NCBI GenBank assembly: GCA_022842245.1
Contig: JALHPZ010000030.1
Location: 17,882-81,881 of the forward strand
Length of the DNA stretch: 64,000 nt
Origin: Gemmataceae bacterium
Lineage (GTDB): Bacteria > Planctomycetota > Planctomycetia > Gemmatales > Gemmataceae
Direction of reading: 5' to 3'
Both the position numbers and the translations under genes were made by a program. Shown here piece after piece: positions 33,657 to 42,109 of the stretch. Positions within the stretch are counted from its first letter, which is position 1, and every line of letters starts with the position of its first letter. The notes below the pieces were generated by a model. It saw only the letters and a program-made list of their open reading frames with translations, was not told where the DNA came from and made no database searches.

Positions 33657-35075
33657 GTGAAGCCATTCTCCGTTCGCCGCAGCGCGGGCGTCCTGCTGGC
33701 GGGATTCGGATTCGCGAACGTCGCGTCGGCGCAACCGGTGCCGCTGACGAAGCCGCGCAAGCCGGCGGTGTCGATCGCGGCGGTGCGCGAGGCGGCCGGA
33801 GTCGAGGGGACCGTGCGTGCGGCTCCCGAGATTTCACCGCCGGCACTGTTCGATTCCGGTCCCTCGCGCGGGTTGCCCACAATCTCGCCGTTCCCGGCGG
33901 AGTCTGCGCCCCGGAATTATCAGTCGTTTGAACCGTTCCCGAACCGTGGCGGCGAGCGCGTGCCGGCTTCGGCGGTGTTCGACCCGTTCGGTGGCGCGCC
34001 CAATCGCAGCTTCGATCCGCGCGCGTCCCAGCCCAGCCCCGGTGGCACCCGTGGCTTGTGGAGCAGCATCACGAAGTGGACCGGCGACCGCGCCAAGGCG
34101 ATTACCGACGCGGTGGTCGGTCCGGACCAACAGCCCGACCCGCGTGTCGGCCAGCCGATGCCGTACGCGATGTTGAATCCGAACGGAAATGCGCCGCCAA
34201 ACGGTATGCCGCCGAATGGCATGATGCCGAATGGCATGCCGCCGCGCGGGCCGATGCAGCCGTTTCGCGGAACGACGCCCGGAGGCCGCGCCGCCTATGC
34301 CGGCAACCCCGCGTACCGCTGGTACGGCTGGGGCACCACGACTCCCGGTGCGAACGCCTACGCCCCCGCCGGCGAGTACCCGGCCGCGTCGGCGCAGTGG
34401 TATACGATGAGTGGCGCTACGCCCGGCGCGTTCCCGGTGCCCGTGACGAATCCGTTCCGCCCGGTGCCGGGTCCTGGCGCGCCGGCTTACGCCGTGAATA
34501 CCCCGACCGCGCCGCCGCCGAGCGTTCCGCCACCATCGGCCGTCTTCGCCGGGCCGACGATGCCCGAAGGACCGAAGCCGATCGTCGAGACGGCACCCTT
34601 CCGTTATGTACCGCCGGATGAACTCCCGGTTTCGACCGGACCGGTGCCAAGTGTACCAAGCGTGCCAGCGGCATCGGGCTGGCGCGGCGGCGCACCGATG
34701 CCCGCAAAGTCTGAGGAATTCCCGCCCCGTCCCGCGACGGCAGAGCCGACGTGGCAGCCGATTCAGAACGCCGCACCCGTGAAAGGACCGACGCTGTTCA
34801 TCGGTCAGACGCCGGCGAAGCCGGCCGAACAGCAGGAGATCCTGCAAGCGGCGGCGTTCGAGCCGGTGGCGACGGTCTCGTTGATGGATCGCATTCGCGC
34901 CGCGGCCGGTACGGAGGTGCGCAATCTGGAAGCGAAGAAACTGGGTCGCGACGGCGTGATCGTCCGCTTCGACGCGCCGACCGACGCCGTCGCCGAGGCT
35001 GCCGCGAAGGCGATCGCCGGGATCGCGGATCTGAAGCCGTACACCGTCACGTTCGACGTCGTCGTGGGCAAGTAG
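33657..35075 (+). CDS. Secreted Pro-rich protein with C-terminal BON-like segment
   Basis: A 472-residue secreted protein, GTG start at 33657 with GGAAGGAA at proper spacing. A signal peptide (to about residue 25, VASA-QP) is followed by a long low-complexity region rich in Pro, Gly, Ala and Asn, including Met/Pro/Asn/Gly repeats (NGMPPNGMMPNGMPPRGP) near residue 180. The last 75 residues are a compact alpha/beta unit (VSLMDRIRAAAG...VTFDVVVGK) reminiscent of a BON domain, found in envelope-associated proteins. It lies 19 bp after the preceding secreted gene and 17 bp before glnB. Function unknown. Confidence 0.8.
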   Translation: MKPFSVRRSAGVLLAGFGFANVASAQPVPLTKPRKPAVSIAAVREAAGVEGTVRAAPEISPPALFDSGPSRGLPTISPFPAESAPRNYQSFEPFPNRGGERVPASAVFDPFGGAPNRSFDPRASQPSPGGTRGLWSSITKWTGDRAKAITDAVVGPDQQPDPRVGQPMPYAMLNPNGNAPPNGMPPNGMMPNGMPPRGPMQPFRGTTPGGRAAYAGNPAYRWYGWGTTTPGANAYAPAGEYPAASAQWYTMSGATPGAFPVPVTNPFRPVPGPGAPAYAVNTPTAPPPSVPPPSAVFAGPTMPEGPKPIVETAPFRYVPPDELPVSTGPVPSVPSVPAASGWRGGAPMPAKSEEFPPRPATAEPTWQPIQNAAPVKGPTLFIGQTPAKPAEQQEILQAAAFEPVATVSLMDRIRAAAGTEVRNLEAKKLGRDGVIVRFDAPTDAVAEAAAKAIAGIADLKPYTVTFDVVVGK

Positions 35076-35092
35076 GCCGTACAACAGACGGC

Positions 35093-35440
35093 ATGAAACT
35101 CATTCTTGCCATCATCAAGCCCGAGAAACTCGACGCAGTGAAGGAAGCGCTCAACCGCGTCGAGGTATTCCGCCTCACGGTCGTCGACGTGCAGGGCTTC
35201 GGCCGGCAAAAGGGCCAGTCCGAGATCTATCGCGGACACGAATTGACCGTGAACATGCTGCGCAAGGTGCAACTCCAGATCGCCGTGAACGAGGATTTCG
35301 TCGAACCGACGGTCAACGCGATCGTGGAGGCAGCGCGCACCGGCCAGGATGGGCGCATCGGCGACGGCAAGATCTTCATCCTCCCACTCGAGGACGCGAT
35401 CCGCATCCGCACCGGCGAGCGTGGCCCCGAGGCGATATAA
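35093..35440 (+). CDS. glnB: Nitrogen regulatory PII protein
   Basis: A 115-residue PII trimer subunit that senses ATP/ADP and 2-oxoglutarate and relays nitrogen status. The N-terminus (MKLILAIIKPEKLDAVKEAL), T-loop region (GFGRQKGQSEIYRG) and the C-terminal ATP site (TGQDGRIGDGKIFILPLEDA) are all present. In the T-loop, position 51, the uridylylated Tyr of enterobacterial GlnB, is Leu (GHEL), and position 49 is His, so neither uridylylation at Y51 nor cyanobacterial phosphorylation at S49 fits; Tyr46 is kept. No amtB or glnA is adjacent. It sits in a run of plus-strand genes with short spacers, so control may come from the upstream secreted-protein genes. Confidence 0.94.
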   Translation: MKLILAIIKPEKLDAVKEALNRVEVFRLTVVDVQGFGRQKGQSEIYRGHELTVNMLRKVQLQIAVNEDFVEPTVNAIVEAARTGQDGRIGDGKIFILPLEDAIRIRTGERGPEAI

Positions 35441-35467
35441 TCACGTTCAAATTCGGGGGCTTCTCCC

Positions 35468-36055
35468 ATGCCACGCCGCCGCGACGAAGATGATGATGAC
35501 TTCGACGATCGCCCTCGGAAGTCGTCGAAGAAGAAAAAACGCAAATCGAGCGGCCCGGGCCTGGGTATGTACGCCGCCGCTGGCGTCGCGTTCGTCGTCT
35601 GCTTCGCCGTCGCGTTCTGGCTCGTGCAGCGCATCACGGGTAGTTCGAAGCCTGCGGAGGCGAAGACCGCCGCACCGGCGGCGAACACCGGCGCGCCCGC
35701 AACTCCGCCGGCACCGAACACGCCAAACTCTCCCGCCGCGCCGGCATCACCGGTGCCGCCCGCGCCGGCTGGCAACGGCGTCGTTTACGAGCCTCGCGTC
35801 TCCGAGGCCAAACTCACCGAATACTTGAAACAAAAAGGGAATGAAGTCCGAATCACCGAAGACGAAGTCTTCGCGATCATGGGCAAGCCGACGCGGACGG
35901 AGCTTTATTTTGACGGCGTGCGCAAGGGCGAGAAACTCTACATCTACCACGCATATTGGGAAGTGCCGGGCAGCGGCGTGAAGAGCCAAATCACGTTCGC
36001 CAACGGAATCACTTCCGGCATGGTCCTCGGCTTGGAAGTGACGCCGAGGAAGTGA
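35468..36055 (+). CDS. Membrane-anchored protein of unknown function
   Basis: A 195-residue protein. The N-terminus is highly charged (acidic DDDD stretch then KKKKRKS), then one transmembrane helix (about residues 35-55, YAAAGVAFVVCFAVAFWLV), a Pro/Ala-rich linker of about 45 residues, and a C-terminal folded domain of about 90 residues (VRITEDEVFAIMGKPTRTEL onward) exposed outside the inner membrane. The latter recalls small SmpA/OmlA-like or lipoprotein folds, but I cannot confirm this. It follows glnB by 27 bp. Confidence 0.78.
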   Translation: MPRRRDEDDDDFDDRPRKSSKKKKRKSSGPGLGMYAAAGVAFVVCFAVAFWLVQRITGSSKPAEAKTAAPAANTGAPATPPAPNTPNSPAAPASPVPPAPAGNGVVYEPRVSEAKLTEYLKQKGNEVRITEDEVFAIMGKPTRTELYFDGVRKGEKLYIYHAYWEVPGSGVKSQITFANGITSGMVLGLEVTPRK

Positions 36056-36116
36056 GTGCGAACCCGGCGATCAGCGGCCGTGTCCGTGGACGTCCCCCCC
36101 CCCGCGGAGACCGCCG

Positions 36117-36578
36117 ATGTGCCAGCAAGGTCCGTTCGACGTGCGCCGGGACGAACCGTTCGCCGACGATGCCGCCATCGCGGCGATGGTCGTCGAATTC
36201 GAGGCGTGCCGCTGGCCGTTCGTCCACTGGACGCACCGCTGCCACCTCGCCGCCGCCGCGTGGTACCTCGCGCGCTTTCCCTTCGAAACCGCCCTCGCCA
36301 AGGTCCGCGACGGCATCCAGCGCTACAACCACGCCTGCGGCACCGGCGACGGCTACAGCGAAACGATCACGCAACTCTATGTGAAGCTCCTGCAAGCCCG
36401 CCTCGCCCGCGCCGCCGGTGAACCGCTCGTTTCCATCGTCGACGAACTCGCCCGCACCCACCCCATGGCTTGGGTCCGCGAACTCTACTCGCCCGAACGC
36501 CTCGCCTCGCGCGCCGCCATCGACGGTTGGGCCGAACCGGACCGTCGGCCGCTGCCGCCGGAGATCGCAGGCACCTGA
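36117..36578 (+). CDS. Conserved hypothetical protein (153 aa)
   Basis: A soluble, helical protein with conserved-looking stretches FVHWTHRCHLAAAAWYL, GIQRYNHACGTGDGYSETIT and HPMAWVRELYSPERL. The His, Cys and Trp content hints at a binding pocket, and similar small proteins occur in several soil phyla, without assigned function. The ATG at 36117 follows a run of ten C (36094-36103) and a weak ribosome site (gcggaga). It is 61 bp after the preceding gene and 54 bp before the kinase gene. Confidence 0.78.
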   Translation: MCQQGPFDVRRDEPFADDAAIAAMVVEFEACRWPFVHWTHRCHLAAAAWYLARFPFETALAKVRDGIQRYNHACGTGDGYSETITQLYVKLLQARLARAAGEPLVSIVDELARTHPMAWVRELYSPERLASRAAIDGWAEPDRRPLPPEIAGT

Positions 36579-36632
36579 TCCAACCGCGATTCCGTCGTAC
36601 AGTGATGCGACCGGCCCGTAATCGAGGAAGTC

Positions 36633-39236
36633 GTGGTACATCCTTCGACGCATCCGACGGAACAGGAACTGGCGGACTACCGCGATGGCCGGCTCGCCGC
36701 GGGCGAATGCGACGCGATCCGGGCGCACGTCGCCCGCTGCGCGCACTGTCAGACGATCGCCACGCCACCCCCCACGGACACGGCCGCACACGCCGGCACG
36801 GTTGCGTACGTGCCTTCCAAGACCTTCGATTCGGTGCCGCTCACCGGCCTTGAGAACCATCCCCGGTATCGCGTGCTCAAGCACCTCGGCAATGGTGCGA
36901 TGGGGCATGTCTACCTCGCCGAGCACGCGCTCATGGATCGCCGCGTGGCGATCAAGGTCATCCGCACGCACCTGCTCAACAACCCCGACGCCGTCGCGCG
37001 CTTCCGCGCCGAAATGAAGATCGCGGCGAAGCTCGACCACCCCAACATCGTGCGTGCCCACGATGCCGAGGAACTCGACGGCGCACTGCTATTCGTCATG
37101 GAGTACGTCTCCGGCGCGAGCCTTCAGGTGGTGCTGCGCAAGAAAGGCCCCCTGCCGCTGCTGCACGCCTGCGCGTACATGCGCGCCGCCGCGCTGGGAT
37201 TGCAGCACGCCTTCGAGAAGGGTACCGTCCACCGCGACGTGAAGCCCGGCAACATCATGCTGTCACGCACCGGGCAGATCAAGCTGTGCGACTTCGGCCT
37301 TGCAAAGGTCGCCCGCGAACAGCAGAGCGCGAGCATGTCTTTTTCGGCGACCGGTATCGCGCAGATGCTGGGCACCCCCGCATTCCTCGCCCCCGAACAA
37401 GCCACGAACGCCCGCGACGCCGACATCCGCGCCGATATCTACAGCCTCGGTTGCACGATGTTCCACCTGCTCGCCGGCCGCACCCCCTTCCAAGCCGATT
37501 CGATCCTCGACGTGGTGCAAATGCACTGTTCCGAACCGCGACCGCGCATCACGATGCTCCGCCCCGACGTACCCGAAGCGCTGGCGGACCTGATCGCGCG
37601 AATGATGGCTATCGACAAGGCCGATCGACCCCAGACGCCCAAGCAGGTCGCCGACGCGCTGACTCCCTTCTGCCGCGAGCCGGTCGTCTTCGACGCTGAG
37701 CTGGTCGACCCGTCGGAATTCGAGGACGAAGCTCTGTCCTCGCCTCCGACCGCGCCGACATCGTCCATCGCCGGCAGCCTCGAATCCGCGATGCGCTACG
37801 CGACGCGCTTGCCCGAACGGCTGGAACTCCCGACGCGGGCAAAACCCTCCGTCGATGATCGTGGCATCGAGACCGTCGAATTCCCCAACCCTCCGGAGGA
37901 AGCGCCGCGAGTCAAGAAGAAGATCAGGAAGGCGATCCGGCGTCGCCCTGGCTGGCAACGCTATGCCGTGCTTGGCGGGATCGCGGCCGTGTTCGTCGTC
38001 GGGCTGGCGGTGGCGTTGGGGAAATCGCGGCGCGCCCAACCGACCGCCGACAAGCCGGTCGTCGAGAAGCCTGCGGATCCGCCGCGGGAGCTGCCTCCCG
38101 TTCGCGGTGACTCCGATGGCTTCCTCCCGCTCTTCAACGGGCGCGACCTTGCCGGCTGGACGCCGGAGACCTTTGTCAATTCATCGCCCGCGAAGTGGAG
38201 TGTCGAAAACGGCGAGATCGTCGTCCGCGGTGGATTCGGCCACCTCGTCGCCGATCGCGACGACTTTCGCGATTTCCACCTGCGATGGGAGGCGAAGATC
38301 GACGAGGGAGACTCGGGCATGATGTTCCGTTACCGCCGCGCGCCCGGCCTGCCCGGCGATCCCGCGTTCGGATACTACCAGGCCCAGATTTCGCCCGACG
38401 CGCACCCCGCCTTGCGCATCGGCACGCTCGCCGGCCACGCCGGGGGCAAAACGCGCTTCTTCCCGAGCTTCGAGCCGCCGGGCGATCTGAAAGGCCAATG
38501 GGTGAAGTACGAACTCTACGCCGTTGGCGGGATTGTCGGCATTTCGGTGAACGGGCGCGAAGTCCAGAAGGCGCGGATGTTCGTGCCGAACGCCGAGAGC
38601 GGCGGCTTCGCACTGGAGTGCTACGGTGCGAACACCGCGGTGCGGTTCCGCAAGATCGAAGTCCGCCCGCTGCCGGACACGCCGCCACGACCGGCCGAAT
38701 TCGAACCGCTCCTGAACGGCATGGACCTCGTGGGGTGGACCACCGGTCCGGCGGCGGGCGACTGGAAGTACGAAAACGGCCACCTGCGCATGATCATCGG
38801 CGGGAAGCCGGGCACCCTGGTGAACGACGCGAAGGATCTTCGGGATTTCCACCTGCGCTGCGAATGTCGCTATACGGGCAGCCTCGCGCAGTTGCTGTTT
38901 CGCACAAACGGCGGCACCGAGCGCGACACCGGCTATGTCGCGTATCTCGGCCCGAACTCACGGCTGCTCGACCTCGCGACCAAGAAGGCGATGCCGTACG
39001 TTGTCCCCGAGTCCCTCGTATTGAAGCAGGGCGACTGGTACATGTGGGAGATCATCGCCCGCGATCGCGAGATCCGCGTCCTCCTCGACCGCATCGAACT
39101 GCTCAAATACAAGGAACCCGCCGGCGACCGGACCGTCTTCGGCGGTCTCGCGCTCTTCATGCCGGGCAATGGCGCGGGCGGCGTGGTCGCCCGAGCGGTG
39201 AACATCCGCAAAATGGAAATCCTGCGACTGCCATAG
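36633..39236 (+). CDS. Ser/Thr protein kinase fused to two DUF1080 domains
   Basis: An 867-residue membrane kinase, GTG start at 36633. Residues 10-40 form a small zinc-finger-type HC2 motif (H32, C36, C39) as in anti-sigma factors. The Hanks-type kinase domain (about 79-345) has the Gly loop LGNGAMGHV, catalytic K108, HRDVKPGN (200-207), DFG (220-222) and GTPAFLAPEQA, so it should be active. One transmembrane helix follows (YAVLGGIAAVFVVGLAVAL, near 445). Outside, two DUF1080 (3-keto-disaccharide hydrolase-like, concanavalin fold) domains begin at FLPLFNGRDLAGWT and FEPLLNGMDLVGWT. A sugar-sensing receptor kinase is a reasonable inference. Confidence 0.92.
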   Translation: MVHPSTHPTEQELADYRDGRLAAGECDAIRAHVARCAHCQTIATPPPTDTAAHAGTVAYVPSKTFDSVPLTGLENHPRYRVLKHLGNGAMGHVYLAEHALMDRRVAIKVIRTHLLNNPDAVARFRAEMKIAAKLDHPNIVRAHDAEELDGALLFVMEYVSGASLQVVLRKKGPLPLLHACAYMRAAALGLQHAFEKGTVHRDVKPGNIMLSRTGQIKLCDFGLAKVAREQQSASMSFSATGIAQMLGTPAFLAPEQATNARDADIRADIYSLGCTMFHLLAGRTPFQADSILDVVQMHCSEPRPRITMLRPDVPEALADLIARMMAIDKADRPQTPKQVADALTPFCREPVVFDAELVDPSEFEDEALSSPPTAPTSSIAGSLESAMRYATRLPERLELPTRAKPSVDDRGIETVEFPNPPEEAPRVKKKIRKAIRRRPGWQRYAVLGGIAAVFVVGLAVALGKSRRAQPTADKPVVEKPADPPRELPPVRGDSDGFLPLFNGRDLAGWTPETFVNSSPAKWSVENGEIVVRGGFGHLVADRDDFRDFHLRWEAKIDEGDSGMMFRYRRAPGLPGDPAFGYYQAQISPDAHPALRIGTLAGHAGGKTRFFPSFEPPGDLKGQWVKYELYAVGGIVGISVNGREVQKARMFVPNAESGGFALECYGANTAVRFRKIEVRPLPDTPPRPAEFEPLLNGMDLVGWTTGPAAGDWKYENGHLRMIIGGKPGTLVNDAKDLRDFHLRCECRYTGSLAQLLFRTNGGTERDTGYVAYLGPNSRLLDLATKKAMPYVVPESLVLKQGDWYMWEIIARDREIRVLLDRIELLKYKEPAGDRTVFGGLALFMPGNGAGGVVARAVNIRKMEILRLP

Positions 39237-39280
39237 CCCCGACAGTTCCCAAGCAAGCTGACGTCACTGGTCCCACCGAG

Positions 39281-40375
39281 CTATCGAGTTGCGAAGGAAC
39301 GGAAGAGCCTCGGCCAGCGCGAAGGACGGCGACTCGGCGCGGACTTCGGTTTCACGAGGTCCATCAACGGTTTCTCGGCCAGTCGGTAGAGCAACAGCCC
39401 GCTGCCGACGCAGGCGAACAGCATCAGGCCCGACCAGCCGACATGGTTCCACTTACGGTGCGACCAGCCGCCCGTGAGCGTGAGCATCGCGGCGCCGACC
39501 GGCATGTGCATCAGGTAGATCGAATACGACGCGTTGCCGAGCGTCTTCGTCCAGCCCGGCATTCGCCAGCGGCCGTGGGCTTCCGCCGCGACGAGAGAGT
39601 ATACGAGGAGCACCGCGGGCAATCCGAAGACGAGAATGCGCGGCCCTGGCGTAATGACCAGCCAGTGGGAGTCGGACTTGTTGACGAGGAGTCCGGCGAC
39701 GGCCGCCCACGCGAATGCCAGGGCGAGCGCCGGGCGGTAATGATCCGTCCGATTCCGGTGGTAGACCCACGCGAGCGCCGCTCCGGCGAGGAACTCGAGC
39801 ACGTAGGGCAACGTGGCGGTGTGCACGAACCGGTTCGGACTCTGATAGCCGCTGATCGACACGGCCAGCACCACAACCCCCCAGAGCGCGAGCAATCCGA
39901 CACCGGCGCGAATGGGAAGCAGGAAGAGCGAGGCGAAGGCGAGGTAGAAGAGCAATTCGAACGCGAGTGTCCAGGCGTGGGGCATGATGGTGTGGACGCC
40001 GGGCCAGAGGCCGAACCACGTGATCGCATTCCCGCGCCATTCGAGGGCGCGTACGTCCATACCACAGGGGTAGGCCATGAGCGCGGTGCCGAGCGCGAAG
40101 GCGATCCAGTAGAGCGGGTAGAGTCGCCAGAATCTGCGGAACAGGTACGTGGGCAGGGCGCGCGGCTGGCCGAGGCGGTTCCGGTTCGAGTGGGCGATGA
40201 TAAAGCCCGAGATGACGAAAAACAGATCGACGCCGGCGTAGCCGAACCAGCGGAATACCCCGAACAGTGGGCGTTTCAGGCCGAAGCCCGACTCCCACTG
40301 GCCCAAGTGATAGAGCACCACCGCCAGGCACGCGACCCCCCGCAGCGCCTGGAGATTATCCAGATTCGCACGCAT
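39281..40375 (-). CDS. Acyltransferase 3 family membrane protein (OafA/YrhL type)
   Basis: A 364-residue integral membrane protein with about ten helices. The family signature is clear: LQALRGVACLAVVLYH with the conserved Arg and His, then FGYAGVDLFFVISGFII, FRRFWRLYPLYW and, near the end, LGNASYSIYLMHMPV. Members transfer acyl groups (often acetyl) to sugars of lipopolysaccharide, exopolysaccharide or antibiotics. The ATG at 40375, with GGAG 8 nt upstream, starts the conserved region; the longer frame is spurious. It is 56 bp downstream of lnt and probably the last gene of a moeA-lnt-acyltransferase operon. Confidence 0.92.
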   Translation of the reverse strand: MRANLDNLQALRGVACLAVVLYHLGQWESGFGLKRPLFGVFRWFGYAGVDLFFVISGFIIAHSNRNRLGQPRALPTYLFRRFWRLYPLYWIAFALGTALMAYPCGMDVRALEWRGNAITWFGLWPGVHTIMPHAWTLAFELLFYLAFASLFLLPIRAGVGLLALWGVVVLAVSISGYQSPNRFVHTATLPYVLEFLAGAALAWVYHRNRTDHYRPALALAFAWAAVAGLLVNKSDSHWLVITPGPRILVFGLPAVLLVYSLVAAEAHGRWRMPGWTKTLGNASYSIYLMHMPVGAAMLTLTGGWSHRKWNHVGWSGLMLFACVGSGLLLYRLAEKPLMDLVKPKSAPSRRPSRWPRLFRSFATR

Positions 40376-40431
40376 CCCCGGCTCCCCCGGGGTGGAACGA
40401 TACCGTGGAATGCGGGAAATACCAGAGAAAA

Positions 40432-42093
40432 CTACCGCCGGCGCGTCAGCACGAATCCCAATGCGATCAACGCCCAGCACGCCGCCGCGGGCCAGTCGCC
40501 GGCCTTCGCGTAGAAACTCTCGCGCGTGTCGATCCGTACCCGGTCCGTCACCGGTCCGACGTGGTGCACGCTCTCCGCCACGCTGTTGTGCGGCAGCGCC
40601 TGGATCTTCCCGTCGGAATCGATGATCGCCGACACGCCCATGTTTACCGCGCGGACGACGCTCCGCCGCGCCTCCACCGCGCGGAACTTGCAGATCGCCA
40701 GGTGCTGCTCGTGCTCTTCGCTGCCGCGAAACCAGCCGTCGTTCGAGATGTTCACGAGGAAGTCGACGGGCCGGTCGACGCCGTCGGGGAGGTTGTACTG
40801 GCGCGCGAGGTACGGCTCGCTGTCCTCGTAGCAGATCAGCACGCCGAAGGTGTACTGCGTGTCGCCGCTCATGATCGCGAAGCGAGTCCGCTTCTCGCCG
40901 GGCCGACAGGAGTAGTCGTGCCGGTACGGCGTGAAGTAGCGCAGCCACGGGAAGGTGCCTTTGAACGGCACGTACTCGCCAAACGGCACGAGGTGCATCT
41001 TGTCGTAGCGGTCGTTGAAGGTGCCGTCGGGGTTCAGCAGGATCGCCGAGTTGTATTTCCAGGTACGCTCGCCGTCCCATTCGTCGAGTCCGCTACCGAG
41101 CAGAACGTTCGTTCGCCAGTTTTCGAAGGCGTGGCGTTCGAGGTCGGCGTTGTCCTTCAATCCGTTTTTGATCGCCTCCGGCAAATCCGAACCCGGCTTC
41201 GCGGTGCTGGCCGTGTACTCCGGCGAGTAGCAGGTCTCCGGCCAGATGATGAGGTCCGGTCGTCGAATGGCGGCGGTCTCGCAGAGGCGGTTGTACTCGC
41301 GGAACAGGCCGATCGGATCGCCCATCTTCACGTCCTGGGCGAAATCGGCCTGAATGGCGACGACGCGGGGGCCTTTCTCGAAGTCCTCGTGCTTGAGGCG
41401 GAACATGCCGTAGCCGTAGGTGAGCAGGAACAGGGCCATAGCGAGGGAGGCGGACCACATCTCGCGGTTGAAACCGATGCGGCGTTCGAGGGGCCAGCGC
41501 AGCGCGCGGTGGAGCGCGGGGGATCGGAAGAACCATTCGGCGAGCATGGCGTTGAAGGCGGCGAGCATGAACGAGATGAGCCAGACGCCGCCGAGGTCCG
41601 CGACCTGAATGAGGGCGGGGAAGTCGTGCAGGGCGTGGCCGAGGTAGTACCAGGCGAAGCCGACGAGTTGATGCAGGCCGAGGGGTTTCAGGAACGGGAA
41701 GCCGGTGGGGAAATGGGCGCGGACGTATTCCAGCCCGACCCACGCGACGGCGACGGCGAGCGGGAAGGGGAACCACTTCAGCCGGTCCAGCCGGCGGATG
41801 AGGGCGAGGGCGAGCGGGAAATACGCGGCCTGCGTTAACGCGAGGGCCATCCACGCGAAATACATCATGGGATGCGCCAGGCGGATCCACTGGAGGGCCG
41901 GGAGGAAGAACGCGAGGCCGCCGCAATACGCGGCAAGGTAGCGGCGGCGAGGCGAGACGCCCTCCATGCGCGCCAGCGCGAGGAACGGCACGAGCGCGAC
42001 GAACGCGACGAGGCCGAGGTTGCACGGGTAGAACGCGAGCCAGAGCAACAGGCCGGAGAGGATCGCGGGCGGGAAGACACGGGGTGCGGGCAC
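40432..42093 (-). CDS. lnt: Apolipoprotein N-acyltransferase
   Basis: A 553-residue inner-membrane enzyme that adds the third acyl chain to lipoproteins. The N-terminal half holds about seven helices; the periplasmic nitrilase domain carries the Glu-Lys-Cys triad at E286 (IIWPETC), K365 (YDKMHLVPFGEYVP) and C421 (GVLICYED). A GTG at 42093, preceded by AAGGA at about 5 nt, is the likely start, 16 bp after moeA; an earlier in-frame start at 42147 would overlap moeA by 38 nt and add a Cys/Arg-rich tail. Length is typical. Its presence agrees with the many lipoprotein leaders nearby. Confidence 0.94.
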   Translation of the reverse strand: MPAPRVFPPAILSGLLLWLAFYPCNLGLVAFVALVPFLALARMEGVSPRRRYLAAYCGGLAFFLPALQWIRLAHPMMYFAWMALALTQAAYFPLALALIRRLDRLKWFPFPLAVAVAWVGLEYVRAHFPTGFPFLKPLGLHQLVGFAWYYLGHALHDFPALIQVADLGGVWLISFMLAAFNAMLAEWFFRSPALHRALRWPLERRIGFNREMWSASLAMALFLLTYGYGMFRLKHEDFEKGPRVVAIQADFAQDVKMGDPIGLFREYNRLCETAAIRRPDLIIWPETCYSPEYTASTAKPGSDLPEAIKNGLKDNADLERHAFENWRTNVLLGSGLDEWDGERTWKYNSAILLNPDGTFNDRYDKMHLVPFGEYVPFKGTFPWLRYFTPYRHDYSCRPGEKRTRFAIMSGDTQYTFGVLICYEDSEPYLARQYNLPDGVDRPVDFLVNISNDGWFRGSEEHEQHLAICKFRAVEARRSVVRAVNMGVSAIIDSDGKIQALPHNSVAESVHHVGPVTDRVRIDTRESFYAKAGDWPAAACWALIALGFVLTRRR

Positions 42094-42109
42094 GGGGTAT
42101 CCTTCGGAG

